From: Streptomyces prunicolor NBRC 13075
GTDB taxonomy: Bacteria > Actinomycetota > Actinomycetes > Streptomycetales > Streptomycetaceae
Assembly (NCBI RefSeq): GCF_000367365.1
Contig: NZ_BARF01000077.1
Span: forward strand, 1-64,000
Reading direction: 5' to 3'
DNA: 64,000 nt
Shown here: piece after piece, positions 40,925 through 51,097 of the stretch
How positions within the stretch are numbered: the first letter of the stretch is position 1
Layout of the letters: every line of letters starts with the position of its first letter
Notes under the pieces: model-generated
The model's database searches: none
What the model was told of the DNA's origin: nothing
What the model saw: only the letters and a program-made list of their open reading frames with translations
Program-made: the position numbers and the translations under genes

Positions 40925-42208
40925 TTACTGCTTGCCGCTACTGGTGCTGCTGCCGCGCCGGTTGGTGCGCCACAGCTGATACAGATGCCTCGCGCCCGGC
41001 CGCACGAAGCGGGCCAGCATCGTGAAGAACGGCCGCAGATCGTCACCCGCGAGCCAGGCCAACTCCGTCCCGCTCGCCCGCGCCGGTGCGTGCGGCGTCG
41101 TATAGCCGCTGCGGCGGTAGGCGAGGAGGGCGGGCACGTCGATGTTCTCCACGATGTACCGGTGTCCGGCGCGCTGTTCCCCCTCCGGGACGGAGCGGCC
41201 GGTCAGGTCGAGGTGCATGGCGCGGACCACGTCCACCCCCGACTCGTTCTCGAAGAGCCGGAACTGGGCGCCCATGCGGGGGTTGAAGTCGAGCAGTTTG
41301 TACTGACCGTCGCGCCGGTCGAAGCGCAGGTCGAGGTCGATGATTCCGGTGAAGCCGATCTGTTTGATGAAACGTGCGGCGAGGTCCGCGAGTTCCGGAT
41401 TGTCGACTACATATGCATTTGCCGTCATGCCCGCGTGCGGCGGCCAGGAGCGCACCTTCACGCCGGTGAACAGGGCGAGCGGGGTCGAGTCCTGGTCGAA
41501 GTACGCGTGCACGATCCAGTCCTCGGCGTCCTCCCTCGGCAGGTATTCCTGGAGGATCACCCCGGGACGCTCGCCCCAGTCCGGGGCGAGCGTGAGCAGC
41601 CCCTCGCGGGTCGCGATCCTCGTCGTACCGTTCACCGCCGGCCGTGAACGCCGTACGAACGCCTCCCTGTTCTTGGCCACAATCGGGAAGCGGGCCTTCT
41701 CCGCGAAGTCGAGGATGTCGTCGTACGACTGCGGGAAGGCCGCCGCGGGGCTGGGTATGCCGTGTTCCACGCAGAGTTCGTGCAGGCCCTGCTTGCTCGC
41801 GAGGCGACGCGGCAACTTCGGTTCCACACGCGGGAAGAGGAAGCGGGCGCCGAGCGCGTCCTGGTGCTCGGCGATCAGGACGGCGGCCTCCTCGTCGGTG
41901 GGGATGAGGACCGTGGGCCGACCGATACGGCGCCCGATGCGCAGCAGGCCCTCAACCAGTCGCCCGGGTTCCTCCGTGCCGGTCGTCGGCCACACGAACG
42001 CGCGCTCCAGGTAACGGGACGCGGCCGCCGGTGTGTAACGGTCCTCCGTGATCGCATACATCGGCACGCCGAGGCGCCCCAGACTCCGGATCGCGCCCAC
42101 CCCGCCGTGATGCAGCGGATAGTCGCCGAACTTCACGATCAGGCCCGGCACTTCGCGGTCGGCCTCGAAAGGCACGCTGCTGGTGCGCTTGGCCACGGGT
42201 CCCCCCAC
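40925..42208 (-). CDS. ATP-grasp carboxylate-amine/thiol ligase-like protein
   Basis: 427-aa ATP-grasp enzyme. An N-terminal nucleotide-like domain (LIVKFGDYPLHHGGVGAIRSL) precedes the ATP-grasp part with KNREAFVRRS (ATP-binding Lys), VILQEYLPREDAEDWIVHAYF and the metal-binding end IIDLDLRFDRRDGQYKLLDFNPRMGAQF. It would join a carboxylate to an amine or thiol through an acyl phosphate. GTG at 42208 is used; GTG at 42196 (VAKRTSS) also has a G-rich site before it. It lies beside the FAD oxidoreductase, so the pair may modify the same small molecule; no product is known. Confidence 0.88.
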   Translation of the reverse strand: MGGPVAKRTSSVPFEADREVPGLIVKFGDYPLHHGGVGAIRSLGRLGVPMYAITEDRYTPAAASRYLERAFVWPTTGTEEPGRLVEGLLRIGRRIGRPTVLIPTDEEAAVLIAEHQDALGARFLFPRVEPKLPRRLASKQGLHELCVEHGIPSPAAAFPQSYDDILDFAEKARFPIVAKNREAFVRRSRPAVNGTTRIATREGLLTLAPDWGERPGVILQEYLPREDAEDWIVHAYFDQDSTPLALFTGVKVRSWPPHAGMTANAYVVDNPELADLAARFIKQIGFTGIIDLDLRFDRRDGQYKLLDFNPRMGAQFRLFENESGVDVVRAMHLDLTGRSVPEGEQRAGHRYIVENIDVPALLAYRRSGYTTPHAPARASGTELAWLAGDDLRPFFTMLARFVRPGARHLYQLWRTNRRGSSTSSGKQ

Positions 42209-42393
42209 GTGTCCCCCCTACAGACCGGACCCACCCCGTCCGTGTCCCCCAAAGGACGCTAAGCCGGAATTGCCTCCTCCGACAAGGCCTTTTCGGACAT
42301 TGCGAACTCTTTAGACACTGCCGGTTCCCGCAACTCACCCGTAACGTGTGGCGCGGCCACATGCGAGTACGCACGAGAGTGAGGCAGCACCTG

Positions 42394-43608
42394 ATGCCCC
42401 CCTTCGATCTTCCCGAGGGCGACCCCTTCGGCCCGCACAACCTTCCCTACGGCGTCTTCTCGCCCGCCGGCTCGGACCAACGGACCGTCGGCATCCGGCT
42501 CGGCGACCACGTGCTCGACGCGGGCGCGGCAGCGGAGGCCCTCGGCTCCCCGTACGTCTCCCTCCTGGCGCACCCCACCCTCAACCCCCTCCTCGCGGCG
42601 GGCCACACGGCCTGGTCGGACGTCCGCCGCGCGCTGACCGCGTGGGTGACGGTCCCGTCCCACCAGGAGACGATCACCCCGTATTTCCACCCGCTCTCCT
42701 CGGTGACCCTGCACCTCCCCTTCGAGGTCGCGGACTACGTCGACTTCTATGCCTCGGAGAACCACGCCCGGAACGTCGGCCGCATCTTCCGCCCCGACGC
42801 CCCCGACTCCCTGACCCCCAACTGGAAGCACCTGCCGATCGGTTACCACGGCCGCTCCGGCACGATCGTGGTCTCGGGCACGGAGGTCGTACGCCCCTCC
42901 GGCCAGCGCAAGTCCCCGGCCGACCCCGCACCGGTCTTCGGCCCGTCGGTCCGCCTGGACATCGAGGCGGAGGTCGGCTTCGTGGTCGGGACGCCGTCGA
43001 CGATGGGCGAGCCGGTCGCCCTCGCCGACTTCCGCGAGCACGTCTTCGGGCTCTGCCTCCTCAACGACTGGTCGGCCCGCGACATCCAGGCCTGGGAGTA
43101 CGTCCCCCTCGGCCCGTTCCTCGGCAAGTCCTTCGCCACCTCGGTGTCGGCGTGGATCACCCCGCTGGACGCGCTGGAGGATTCGCGAGTAGCACCGCCG
43201 GAGCGCACCCACAATCTCCTCCCCTACCTGGACGACTCGGCCGAGGAACCGGGCGGCTACGACCTCCGCATCACCGTCGCGATCAACGGCCACACGGTCT
43301 CCTGGCCGCCGTTCTCCACCATGTACTGGACGGCCGCCCAGCAACTCGCCCAGATGACGGCCAACGGCGCCTCCCTCCGCACCGGCGACCTCTACGGCTC
43401 CGGCACGGTCAGCGGCCCGACGGAACGCGAGCGGGGTTCGCTCCTGGAACTGACCTGGAACGGCCGCGACCCCCTCGAACTCCCGGACGGCAAGCGGACG
43501 TTCCTGGAGGACGGGGATGTGGTCACGCTGTCGGCGTGGGCGCCTGGCGCGGACGGCACGCGCGTGGGCCTGGGCGAGGTCACGGGCCGGATCGTGGCAC
43601 GGGACTGA
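42394..43608 (+). CDS. fahA: Fumarylacetoacetase
   Basis: 404-aa fumarylacetoacetate hydrolase, the last enzyme of homogentisate/tyrosine breakdown, giving fumarate and acetoacetate. The N-terminal SH3-like domain is followed by the catalytic domain: DYVDFYASENHARNVGRIFRP, LPIGYHGRSGTIVVSG, metal-binding LDIEAEVGFVVG, and LLNDWSARDIQAWEYVPLGPFLGKSFATSVSAWI. The full family length is present. The ATG at 42394 follows GAGG with 9 bases spacing; 16 in-frame residues upstream (to 42346) are Arg-rich and rejected. No other tyrosine-pathway gene is in the window. Confidence 0.95.
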   Translation: MPPFDLPEGDPFGPHNLPYGVFSPAGSDQRTVGIRLGDHVLDAGAAAEALGSPYVSLLAHPTLNPLLAAGHTAWSDVRRALTAWVTVPSHQETITPYFHPLSSVTLHLPFEVADYVDFYASENHARNVGRIFRPDAPDSLTPNWKHLPIGYHGRSGTIVVSGTEVVRPSGQRKSPADPAPVFGPSVRLDIEAEVGFVVGTPSTMGEPVALADFREHVFGLCLLNDWSARDIQAWEYVPLGPFLGKSFATSVSAWITPLDALEDSRVAPPERTHNLLPYLDDSAEEPGGYDLRITVAINGHTVSWPPFSTMYWTAAQQLAQMTANGASLRTGDLYGSGTVSGPTERERGSLLELTWNGRDPLELPDGKRTFLEDGDVVTLSAWAPGADGTRVGLGEVTGRIVARD

Positions 43609-43839
43609 GACGGCGGGGACGGTGAGGTCGGCGGAGTCCGAGGCGCGGGGGCCGGTGGGTGTGATGAGTTCGGTGGTCTCTGTACACCTGACTCCGACCG
43701 CCCGTGCAGTCATACTGACGGCGGGCGGCACACACGTCAGGTGCGCGCCCTCGGGTAAAGCCGCACCCGCGCCTGCTGATCGTTCCGTTCCTCCCCTTTC
43801 TTCCGTTCGTTCCGCTGACCAGGATCCGGAGCCCGTGGC

Positions 43840-44778
43840 ATGACTGTCTGCCTGCTCCTGCTGAGCGTCGTCGCCCTCTCGGCCGCCGTGCCGGCTCCGC
43901 GCGCGCTGACCCGGGCACTGTGGCCCGAACGGGAACCCGTGATCGGCCTGTGGGTGTGGCAGTGCCTGGTCGCCACGGTCCTGCTCTGCTGCCTGGCCGC
44001 CCTGGTCCTGGGCGCGGCCGCCGTCTTCCACACCGTCCGCGATCATGTCTTCGCCCCCGCTCCCCCGGCCGTCACCGCGGCCTACGACCTCTCCGCCGCC
44101 CCCGTCTGGGCAGTCGCCCTCACGCTGTCTCTCGCCTGCGGTGCCGCCTGGACCACCGCGATGCTGGCCCGCGAACTCGCCGAGGCCCGCCGCCGCCGAG
44201 GTCAGGCTCGCGCCCACCTCCGCGAACGCGCCCCCGACCTACCGGCCGGCCTGCCCCCGGCGCGCGGCCCCCTCCTGGTCCTGGAGGACGAGTACCCGGA
44301 CGCCTGGTGGATGCCCGGCCATCCGCCCCAACTCGTGGTCACCACAGGCGCGTTGCACCGTCTCACCGGCCACCAGCTCGACGCGGTCCTCACCCACGAA
44401 CGCGGCCACGCCCGCGCCCACCACGACTGGCTCCTGCACCTCTCGACCGCACTGGCCTCGGGCTTCCCGCACGTCCCCCTGTTCGCCCACTTCTGCGACC
44501 AGACCCACCGCCTGGTCGAACTGGCCGCCGACGACACGGCCTCCCGCCAATGCGGCCACCTGACAACGGCGTTGGCCCTCATCGAGCTCAACAACCACCG
44601 AGGCGTCCTCTCCTGCGCCTCCAGCCACCGCCTCCTAGGCGAACGCGTCAACCGCCTCCTGGACCCCCGCCCGAGGCTCGGCCGCCGCCACCGCGCCCTG
44701 ACGACGACGGTAGCGACCCTGGTCCCGCTGCTGCCCCTGCTGATCGTGTTCGCACCGGGGCTAACGGCCTTGAGCTGA
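43840..44778 (+). CDS. M56-family membrane metallopeptidase
   Basis: 312-aa membrane protease related to BlaR1/MecR1 peptidase domains. Hydrophobic segments lie at about 1-20, 36-66 and 85-108 and at the C-terminus (about 285-310). The zinc motif is HERGH (about 187-191) in LDAVLTHERGHARAHHDW, with a third ligand Glu in LVELAADDTASRQCG. There is no sensor domain, and no BlaI-type repressor is adjacent, although one often accompanies this family. The 231-base gap upstream has a CTGACG/CGTCAG pair but no assignable promoter. Confidence 0.9.
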   Translation: MTVCLLLLSVVALSAAVPAPRALTRALWPEREPVIGLWVWQCLVATVLLCCLAALVLGAAAVFHTVRDHVFAPAPPAVTAAYDLSAAPVWAVALTLSLACGAAWTTAMLARELAEARRRRGQARAHLRERAPDLPAGLPPARGPLLVLEDEYPDAWWMPGHPPQLVVTTGALHRLTGHQLDAVLTHERGHARAHHDWLLHLSTALASGFPHVPLFAHFCDQTHRLVELAADDTASRQCGHLTTALALIELNNHRGVLSCASSHRLLGERVNRLLDPRPRLGRRHRALTTTVATLVPLLPLLIVFAPGLTALS

Positions 44779-44837
44779 GGGCCCTGTCCCGAGGGCCTTA
44801 CCTGTCCCGAGGCCCCTACCAGGCTCCCCGCACCCCG

Positions 44838-44867
44838 GTCCCAGGACCCCGGGTCCCAGGACCCCGG
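44838..44867. repeat. 15-bp perfect tandem repeat after the M56 gene
   Basis: GTCCCAGGACCCCGG twice in direct succession, with a degenerate third copy to about 44880. It lies in the 114-base gap between converging M56 and recQ genes. The GGTCC/GGACC symmetry may form terminator hairpins. Confidence 0.65.
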
Positions 44868-44892
44868 GTCTCAGCACCTCAGGCCCCAGCCC

Positions 44893-47007
<2,115 letters not shown>

Positions 47008-47253
47008 CGCTCGTCCCCCGTACGTCGTCCCTCGACCACTGCGTCCACGATAGAGCTCCGCGCTGACAGCGTCGGAGTTATCCACAGGCTGGCGGCCGTG
47101 ACCGAGTGTGGTCATTCGAATGGCGCCCATCACATGGCGCGACTACTGCGGCCGGAACATGCTGCTCGGGCGGGACCGCGGAGGCCCGCCACGCCCCGAA
47201 CGGACGGCGCGCCGTGCGTGCGGACGCCTCCCGAAAGTCCAAGGAGCCCCACC

Positions 47254-47793
47254 ATGTCCCCTCGGTCCTCACGGTCCCGTCGCCCCCTGCGGAGCGCCGT
47301 CACGACCGCGATCACGGTGGCGACGGCCACGGCCTTCGCACTGACCGCCGCCCCGGCCCACGCGGCGTCCGGCCCCGACCCGTCGGTGTGGCCCGAGCTG
47401 AGCAGGACGACCCAGGCCACCGCCAAGTACGGGTACGAGGGGTCCGCGGCGAGCGGCGGATACGCCCGCACCGACACCTGCGTCGCCGACCCCGCCGAGG
47501 GCGGCATGGGCTACCACTACGTCAACCCGGCGAACATCGACTCGGTCGATCCGCGGAAGCCGGCGGCCCTCGTGTACGCGGACGGGTCCGACTTCGCCGA
47601 CGGGCGCAAGCTGGTCGCGGTGGAGTGGATCGTGAAGGACACAGGTCAGGCGACCGCGCCGACGCTGTTCGGGCAGACCTTCCAGAAGGACCAGCTCCCC
47701 GGCTACTTCACCCTCCACGCCTGGCTCTACAAGCCCAACTCGGCTGGCCTGTTCGCCGCGTGGAACCCCGAGGTCGTGTGCCCGACGGTCTGA
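47254..47793 (+). CDS. Secreted hypothetical protein
   Basis: 179-aa exported protein. The signal peptide (about 1-38) has SRSRRPLRSAVTTAITVATA and an AHAAS cleavage-like site. The mature part has no domain I recognise (YGYEGSAASGGYARTDTCVADPAEGGMGYHYVNP; EWIVKDTGQATAPTLFGQTF; ending LYKPNSAGLFAAWNPEVVCPTV). Two cysteines (DTC and VVC) could form a disulfide. The repeated 'GMGYHYVNP ... LVYADG ... YFTLHAWLY' wording resembles small lipoprotein-like proteins of Actinobacteria. ATG at 47254 with AAGGAG 7 bases before. Confidence 0.85.
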   Translation: MSPRSSRSRRPLRSAVTTAITVATATAFALTAAPAHAASGPDPSVWPELSRTTQATAKYGYEGSAASGGYARTDTCVADPAEGGMGYHYVNPANIDSVDPRKPAALVYADGSDFADGRKLVAVEWIVKDTGQATAPTLFGQTFQKDQLPGYFTLHAWLYKPNSAGLFAAWNPEVVCPTV

Positions 47794-47806
47794 CCGCGCC
47801 TACGCG

Positions 47807-47841
47807 AAGGCCCCGGCTCCCACGAAGGGAACCGGGGCCTT
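47807..47841. terminator. Bidirectional terminator between the secreted-protein gene and nuoN
   Basis: A perfect 10-bp stem AAGGCCCCGG/CCGGGGCCTT with a 15-base loop, extended imperfectly by flanking ACGCG. It lies between converging stops at 47793 and 47866, so it ends both transcripts, including the 16-kb nuo operon. Confidence 0.85.
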
Positions 47842-47865
47842 ACGCGTGGGCTCAGCGGCCTGTGC

Positions 47866-49524
47866 TCAGCGCACGAACACCCCGGCCTGGTTGGCCAGGT
47901 CCAGGAAGTACTGCGGAGCCACACCGAGGACGAGCGTCGCCGCCACGGCCACCCCGATCGTCGCCATGGTCAGCGGGGACGGGACCGCGACGGTGGGGCC
48001 GTCGGGCCGCGGCTCGCTGAAGAACATGAGCACGATCACGCGGATGTAGAAGAACGCCGCGATGGCCGAGGAGAGCACACCGACCACGACCAGCGGCGCC
48101 GCGCCACCGGCCGCCGCCGCCTTGAACACGGCGAACTTCCCGGCGAAGCCGGCCGTCAGCGGAATGCCCGCGAAGGACAGCAGGAACACCGCGAACACGG
48201 CCGCGACCAACGGCGACCTCCGCCCGAGCCCCGCCCACTTCGACAGGTGCGTCGCCTCGCCACCGGCGTCCCGTACGAGGGTGACGACCGCGAACGCGCC
48301 GATCGTCACGAACGAGTAGGCGCCCAGGTAGAAGAGCACGGACGACACGCCGTCCCGGGTGGTCGCGATGACACCCGCGAGGATGAAGCCCGCGTGCGCG
48401 ATCGACGAGTAGGCCAGCAGCCGCTTGATGTCGGTCTGGGTGATCGCGACGATCGCGCCGCCCAGCATCGTGATGATCGCCACGCCCCACATGACGGGCC
48501 GCCAGTCCCAGCGCAGGCCCGGCAGCACGACGTAGAGCAGGCGGAGCAGCGCTCCGAAGGCGGCGACCTTGGTCGCGGCGGCCATGAAGCCGGTGACCGG
48601 GGTCGGCGCGCCCTGATAGACGTCGGGCGTCCACATGTGGAACGGGACCGCGCCCACCTTGAAGAGGAGCCCCATGACGATCATCGCGCCGCCGATGAGC
48701 AGCAGCGCGTCGTTGCCCATGGTGTCGGCGAGGGCCGGGTTGATGTTGGTGATCGAGCCGTCGACGACCTGCGCGATCGTGGAGTACGACATCGAGCCCG
48801 CGTAGCCGTAGAGCAGCGCGATGCCGAACAGGGTGAACGCGGAGGCGAAGGCGCCCAGGAGGAAGTACTTGACCGCGGCCTCCTGCGACAGGAGCCGCTT
48901 GCGGCGGGCCAGGGCGCACAGGAGGTAGAGCGGGAGCGAGAAGACTTCCAGGGCCACGAACAAGGTCAACAGGTCGTTGGCGGACGGGAAGACCAGCATT
49001 CCGGCGACCGCGAAGAGCAGGAGCGGGAACACCTCCGTGGTGGTGAACCCGGCCTTGACCGCCGCCTTCTCGCTGTCGCTGCCGGGAACGGACGCGCCCT
49101 GCGCGGCGAACGAGTCGACCCGGTTTCCGTGCGCCTCGGGGTCGAGTCGCCGTTCCGCGAAGGTGAACAGGCCGACCAGTCCGGACAGCAGGATCACGCC
49201 CTGCAGGAACAGGGCCGGTCCGTCGACCGCGATCGCGCCCATCGCCGCGATGTGCGCCTTGGTGGTGCCGTACCCGTCCGCCGCGAGCGCCACGACCGCC
49301 GCGAAGGCGGCACAGAGCGCTACGGCGGACACGAACACCTGGGCGTAGTAACGGGACTTGCGCGGGACGAACGCCTCGACCAGTACCCCGATGAGGGCCG
49401 CGCCGAGGATGATCAAGGTGGGCGACAATTGCCCGTACTCGATCTTCGGCGCGTCGATCTTCGAGATCGGGTCCGCCGCGGTTGCCGCCGTTGTCCACAG
49501 GCTGTGGACGGCTGTTGCGCTCAC
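47866..49524 (-). CDS. nuoN: NADH-quinone oxidoreductase subunit N
   Basis: 552-aa antiporter-like membrane subunit of complex I, about 14 spans, one of three proton channels. Key stretches are LLTLFVALEVFSLPLYLLCAL (conserved Glu), FKVGAVPFHMWTPDVYQGAPTP (conserved Lys and loop) and ITQTDIKRLLAYSSIAHAGF. GTG start at 49524 overlaps the nuoM stop by 4 bases. A hydrophilic insertion near 140-165 (LDPEAHGNRVDSFAAQGASV) is longer than in E. coli. Last gene of the operon, followed by a strong terminator. Confidence 0.96.
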   Translation of the reverse strand: MSATAVHSLWTTAATAADPISKIDAPKIEYGQLSPTLIILGAALIGVLVEAFVPRKSRYYAQVFVSAVALCAAFAAVVALAADGYGTTKAHIAAMGAIAVDGPALFLQGVILLSGLVGLFTFAERRLDPEAHGNRVDSFAAQGASVPGSDSEKAAVKAGFTTTEVFPLLLFAVAGMLVFPSANDLLTLFVALEVFSLPLYLLCALARRKRLLSQEAAVKYFLLGAFASAFTLFGIALLYGYAGSMSYSTIAQVVDGSITNINPALADTMGNDALLLIGGAMIVMGLLFKVGAVPFHMWTPDVYQGAPTPVTGFMAAATKVAAFGALLRLLYVVLPGLRWDWRPVMWGVAIITMLGGAIVAITQTDIKRLLAYSSIAHAGFILAGVIATTRDGVSSVLFYLGAYSFVTIGAFAVVTLVRDAGGEATHLSKWAGLGRRSPLVAAVFAVFLLSFAGIPLTAGFAGKFAVFKAAAAGGAAPLVVVGVLSSAIAAFFYIRVIVLMFFSEPRPDGPTVAVPSPLTMATIGVAVAATLVLGVAPQYFLDLANQAGVFVR

Positions 49525-51092
49525 TTGGCCGCCTCCACCGAGGGCTTGGGATCCTTCTTGTGTACGTCGGACATGGTCTGTTTGACCGCCGGGTTCACGA
49601 TGTCCGTGATCGGCTTCGGGTAGACGCCCAGGAAGATCAGCAGCACGATCAGCGGGGCGACGACCAGGAGTTCACGCGGGCGCAGGTCCGGCATCGAGGC
49701 GACCTCGGGCTTCACCGGGCCGGTCATCGTCCTTTGGTAGAGGACGAGGGTGTACAGCGCGGCGAGGACGATGCCGAAGGTGGCGATGATCCCGATCGCC
49801 GGGTAGCGCGAGAACGTGCCGACCAGGACCAGGAACTCACTCACGAAGGGCGCGAGTCCCGGCAGCGACAGCGTGGCCAGACCGCCGATCAGGAAGGTGC
49901 CCGCGAGCACCGGGGCGACTTTCTGCACCCCTCCGTAGTCGGCGATCAGGCGCGAGCCGCGCCGCGAGATCAGGAATCCGGCGACCAGCATCAACGCGGC
50001 CGTGGAAATACCGTGGTTGACCATGTAGAGCGTCGCGCCGGACTGGCCCTGGCTGGTCATCGCGAAGATGCCCAGGACGATGAACCCGAAGTGCGAGATC
50101 GACGCGTACGCCACCAGCCGCTTGATGTCCCGCTGCCCGACCGCGAGCAGCGCCCCGTAGATGATGCTGATCACCGCGAGGACGAGGATCACGGGCGTAG
50201 CCCACTTGCTCGCGTTCGGGAACAGCTGGAGGCAGAAGCGGAGCATCGCGAAGGTGCCGACCTTGTCGACAACTGCCGTGATCAGTACGGCGACCGGCGC
50301 CGTCGCCTCGCCCATCGCGTTGGGCAGCCAGGTGTGCAGCGGCCACAGGGGCGCCTTCACCGCGAAGGCGAAGAAGAAGCCCAGGAACAGCCAGCGTTCG
50401 GTGTTGGTCGCCATGTGCAGCGTGCCGTCGGCCCGCGCCTGCGCGATGTCCGCGAGCGAGAAGTTCCCGGCCACTACGTAGAGGCCGATCACGGCCGCCA
50501 GCATGATGAGCCCGCCGACCAGGTTGTAGAGCAGGAACTTGACCGCCGCGTACGACCGTTGGGTGGCCGCCGCCTCGTCGCCGTGCTCGTGGGCGCTGTC
50601 CCCGAAGCCGCCGATGAGGAAGTACATCGGGATCAGCATGGCTTCGAAGAAGATGTAGAAGAGGAAGACGTCGGTGGCCTCGAAGGAGATGATCACCATC
50701 GCCTCCACCGCAAGGATGAGGGCGAAGAAGCCCTGGGTGGGCCGCCAGCGCTTGTTGCCCGTCTCCAGGGGGTCGGCGTCGTGCCAGCCGGCCAGGATCA
50801 CGAACGGGATCAGCAGGGCGGTGAGCCCGATGAGCGCGACCGCGATGCCGTCCACACCCAGTTCGTAGCGGACCCCGAAGTCGGCGATCCAGGGGTGCGA
50901 TTCGGTGAGTTGGTAGCGGTCGCCGCCCGGGTCGAAGCGCACCAGGATCGTGATGCCCAGCGCGAGCGTCGCCAGCGAGACGAGCAGCGCCAGCCATTTC
51001 GCGGCGGTGCGCCGGGCGGCCGGGACGGCGGCCGTGGCCACCGCCCCGAGGGCCGGGAGCGCCGCCGTCGCTGTCAGGAGGGGAAAGGACAT
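49521..51092 (-). CDS. nuoM: NADH-quinone oxidoreductase subunit M
   Basis: 523-aa antiporter-like subunit. FLFYIFFEAMLIPMYFLIG has the channel Glu, FAVKAPLWPLHTWLPNAMGEATAP the conserved Lys and His region, and VGQRDIKRLVAYASISHFGF the second Lys. ATG at 51092, five bases after nuoL. A frame extending upstream to 52103 is the antisense-like reading of nuoL and was discarded. Works with NuoL and NuoN to pump protons across the membrane. Confidence 0.96.
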   Translation of the reverse strand: MSFPLLTATAALPALGAVATAAVPAARRTAAKWLALLVSLATLALGITILVRFDPGGDRYQLTESHPWIADFGVRYELGVDGIAVALIGLTALLIPFVILAGWHDADPLETGNKRWRPTQGFFALILAVEAMVIISFEATDVFLFYIFFEAMLIPMYFLIGGFGDSAHEHGDEAAATQRSYAAVKFLLYNLVGGLIMLAAVIGLYVVAGNFSLADIAQARADGTLHMATNTERWLFLGFFFAFAVKAPLWPLHTWLPNAMGEATAPVAVLITAVVDKVGTFAMLRFCLQLFPNASKWATPVILVLAVISIIYGALLAVGQRDIKRLVAYASISHFGFIVLGIFAMTSQGQSGATLYMVNHGISTAALMLVAGFLISRRGSRLIADYGGVQKVAPVLAGTFLIGGLATLSLPGLAPFVSEFLVLVGTFSRYPAIGIIATFGIVLAALYTLVLYQRTMTGPVKPEVASMPDLRPRELLVVAPLIVLLIFLGVYPKPITDIVNPAVKQTMSDVHKKDPKPSVEAAK

Positions 51093-51097
51093 CGGTA

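Noticed and set aside
43580..43918. Possible BlaI-type repressor next to the M56 peptidase
   Set aside because: The minus-strand frame has no winged-helix pattern and is Arg/Pro-rich, so no repressor gene is present in the gap.
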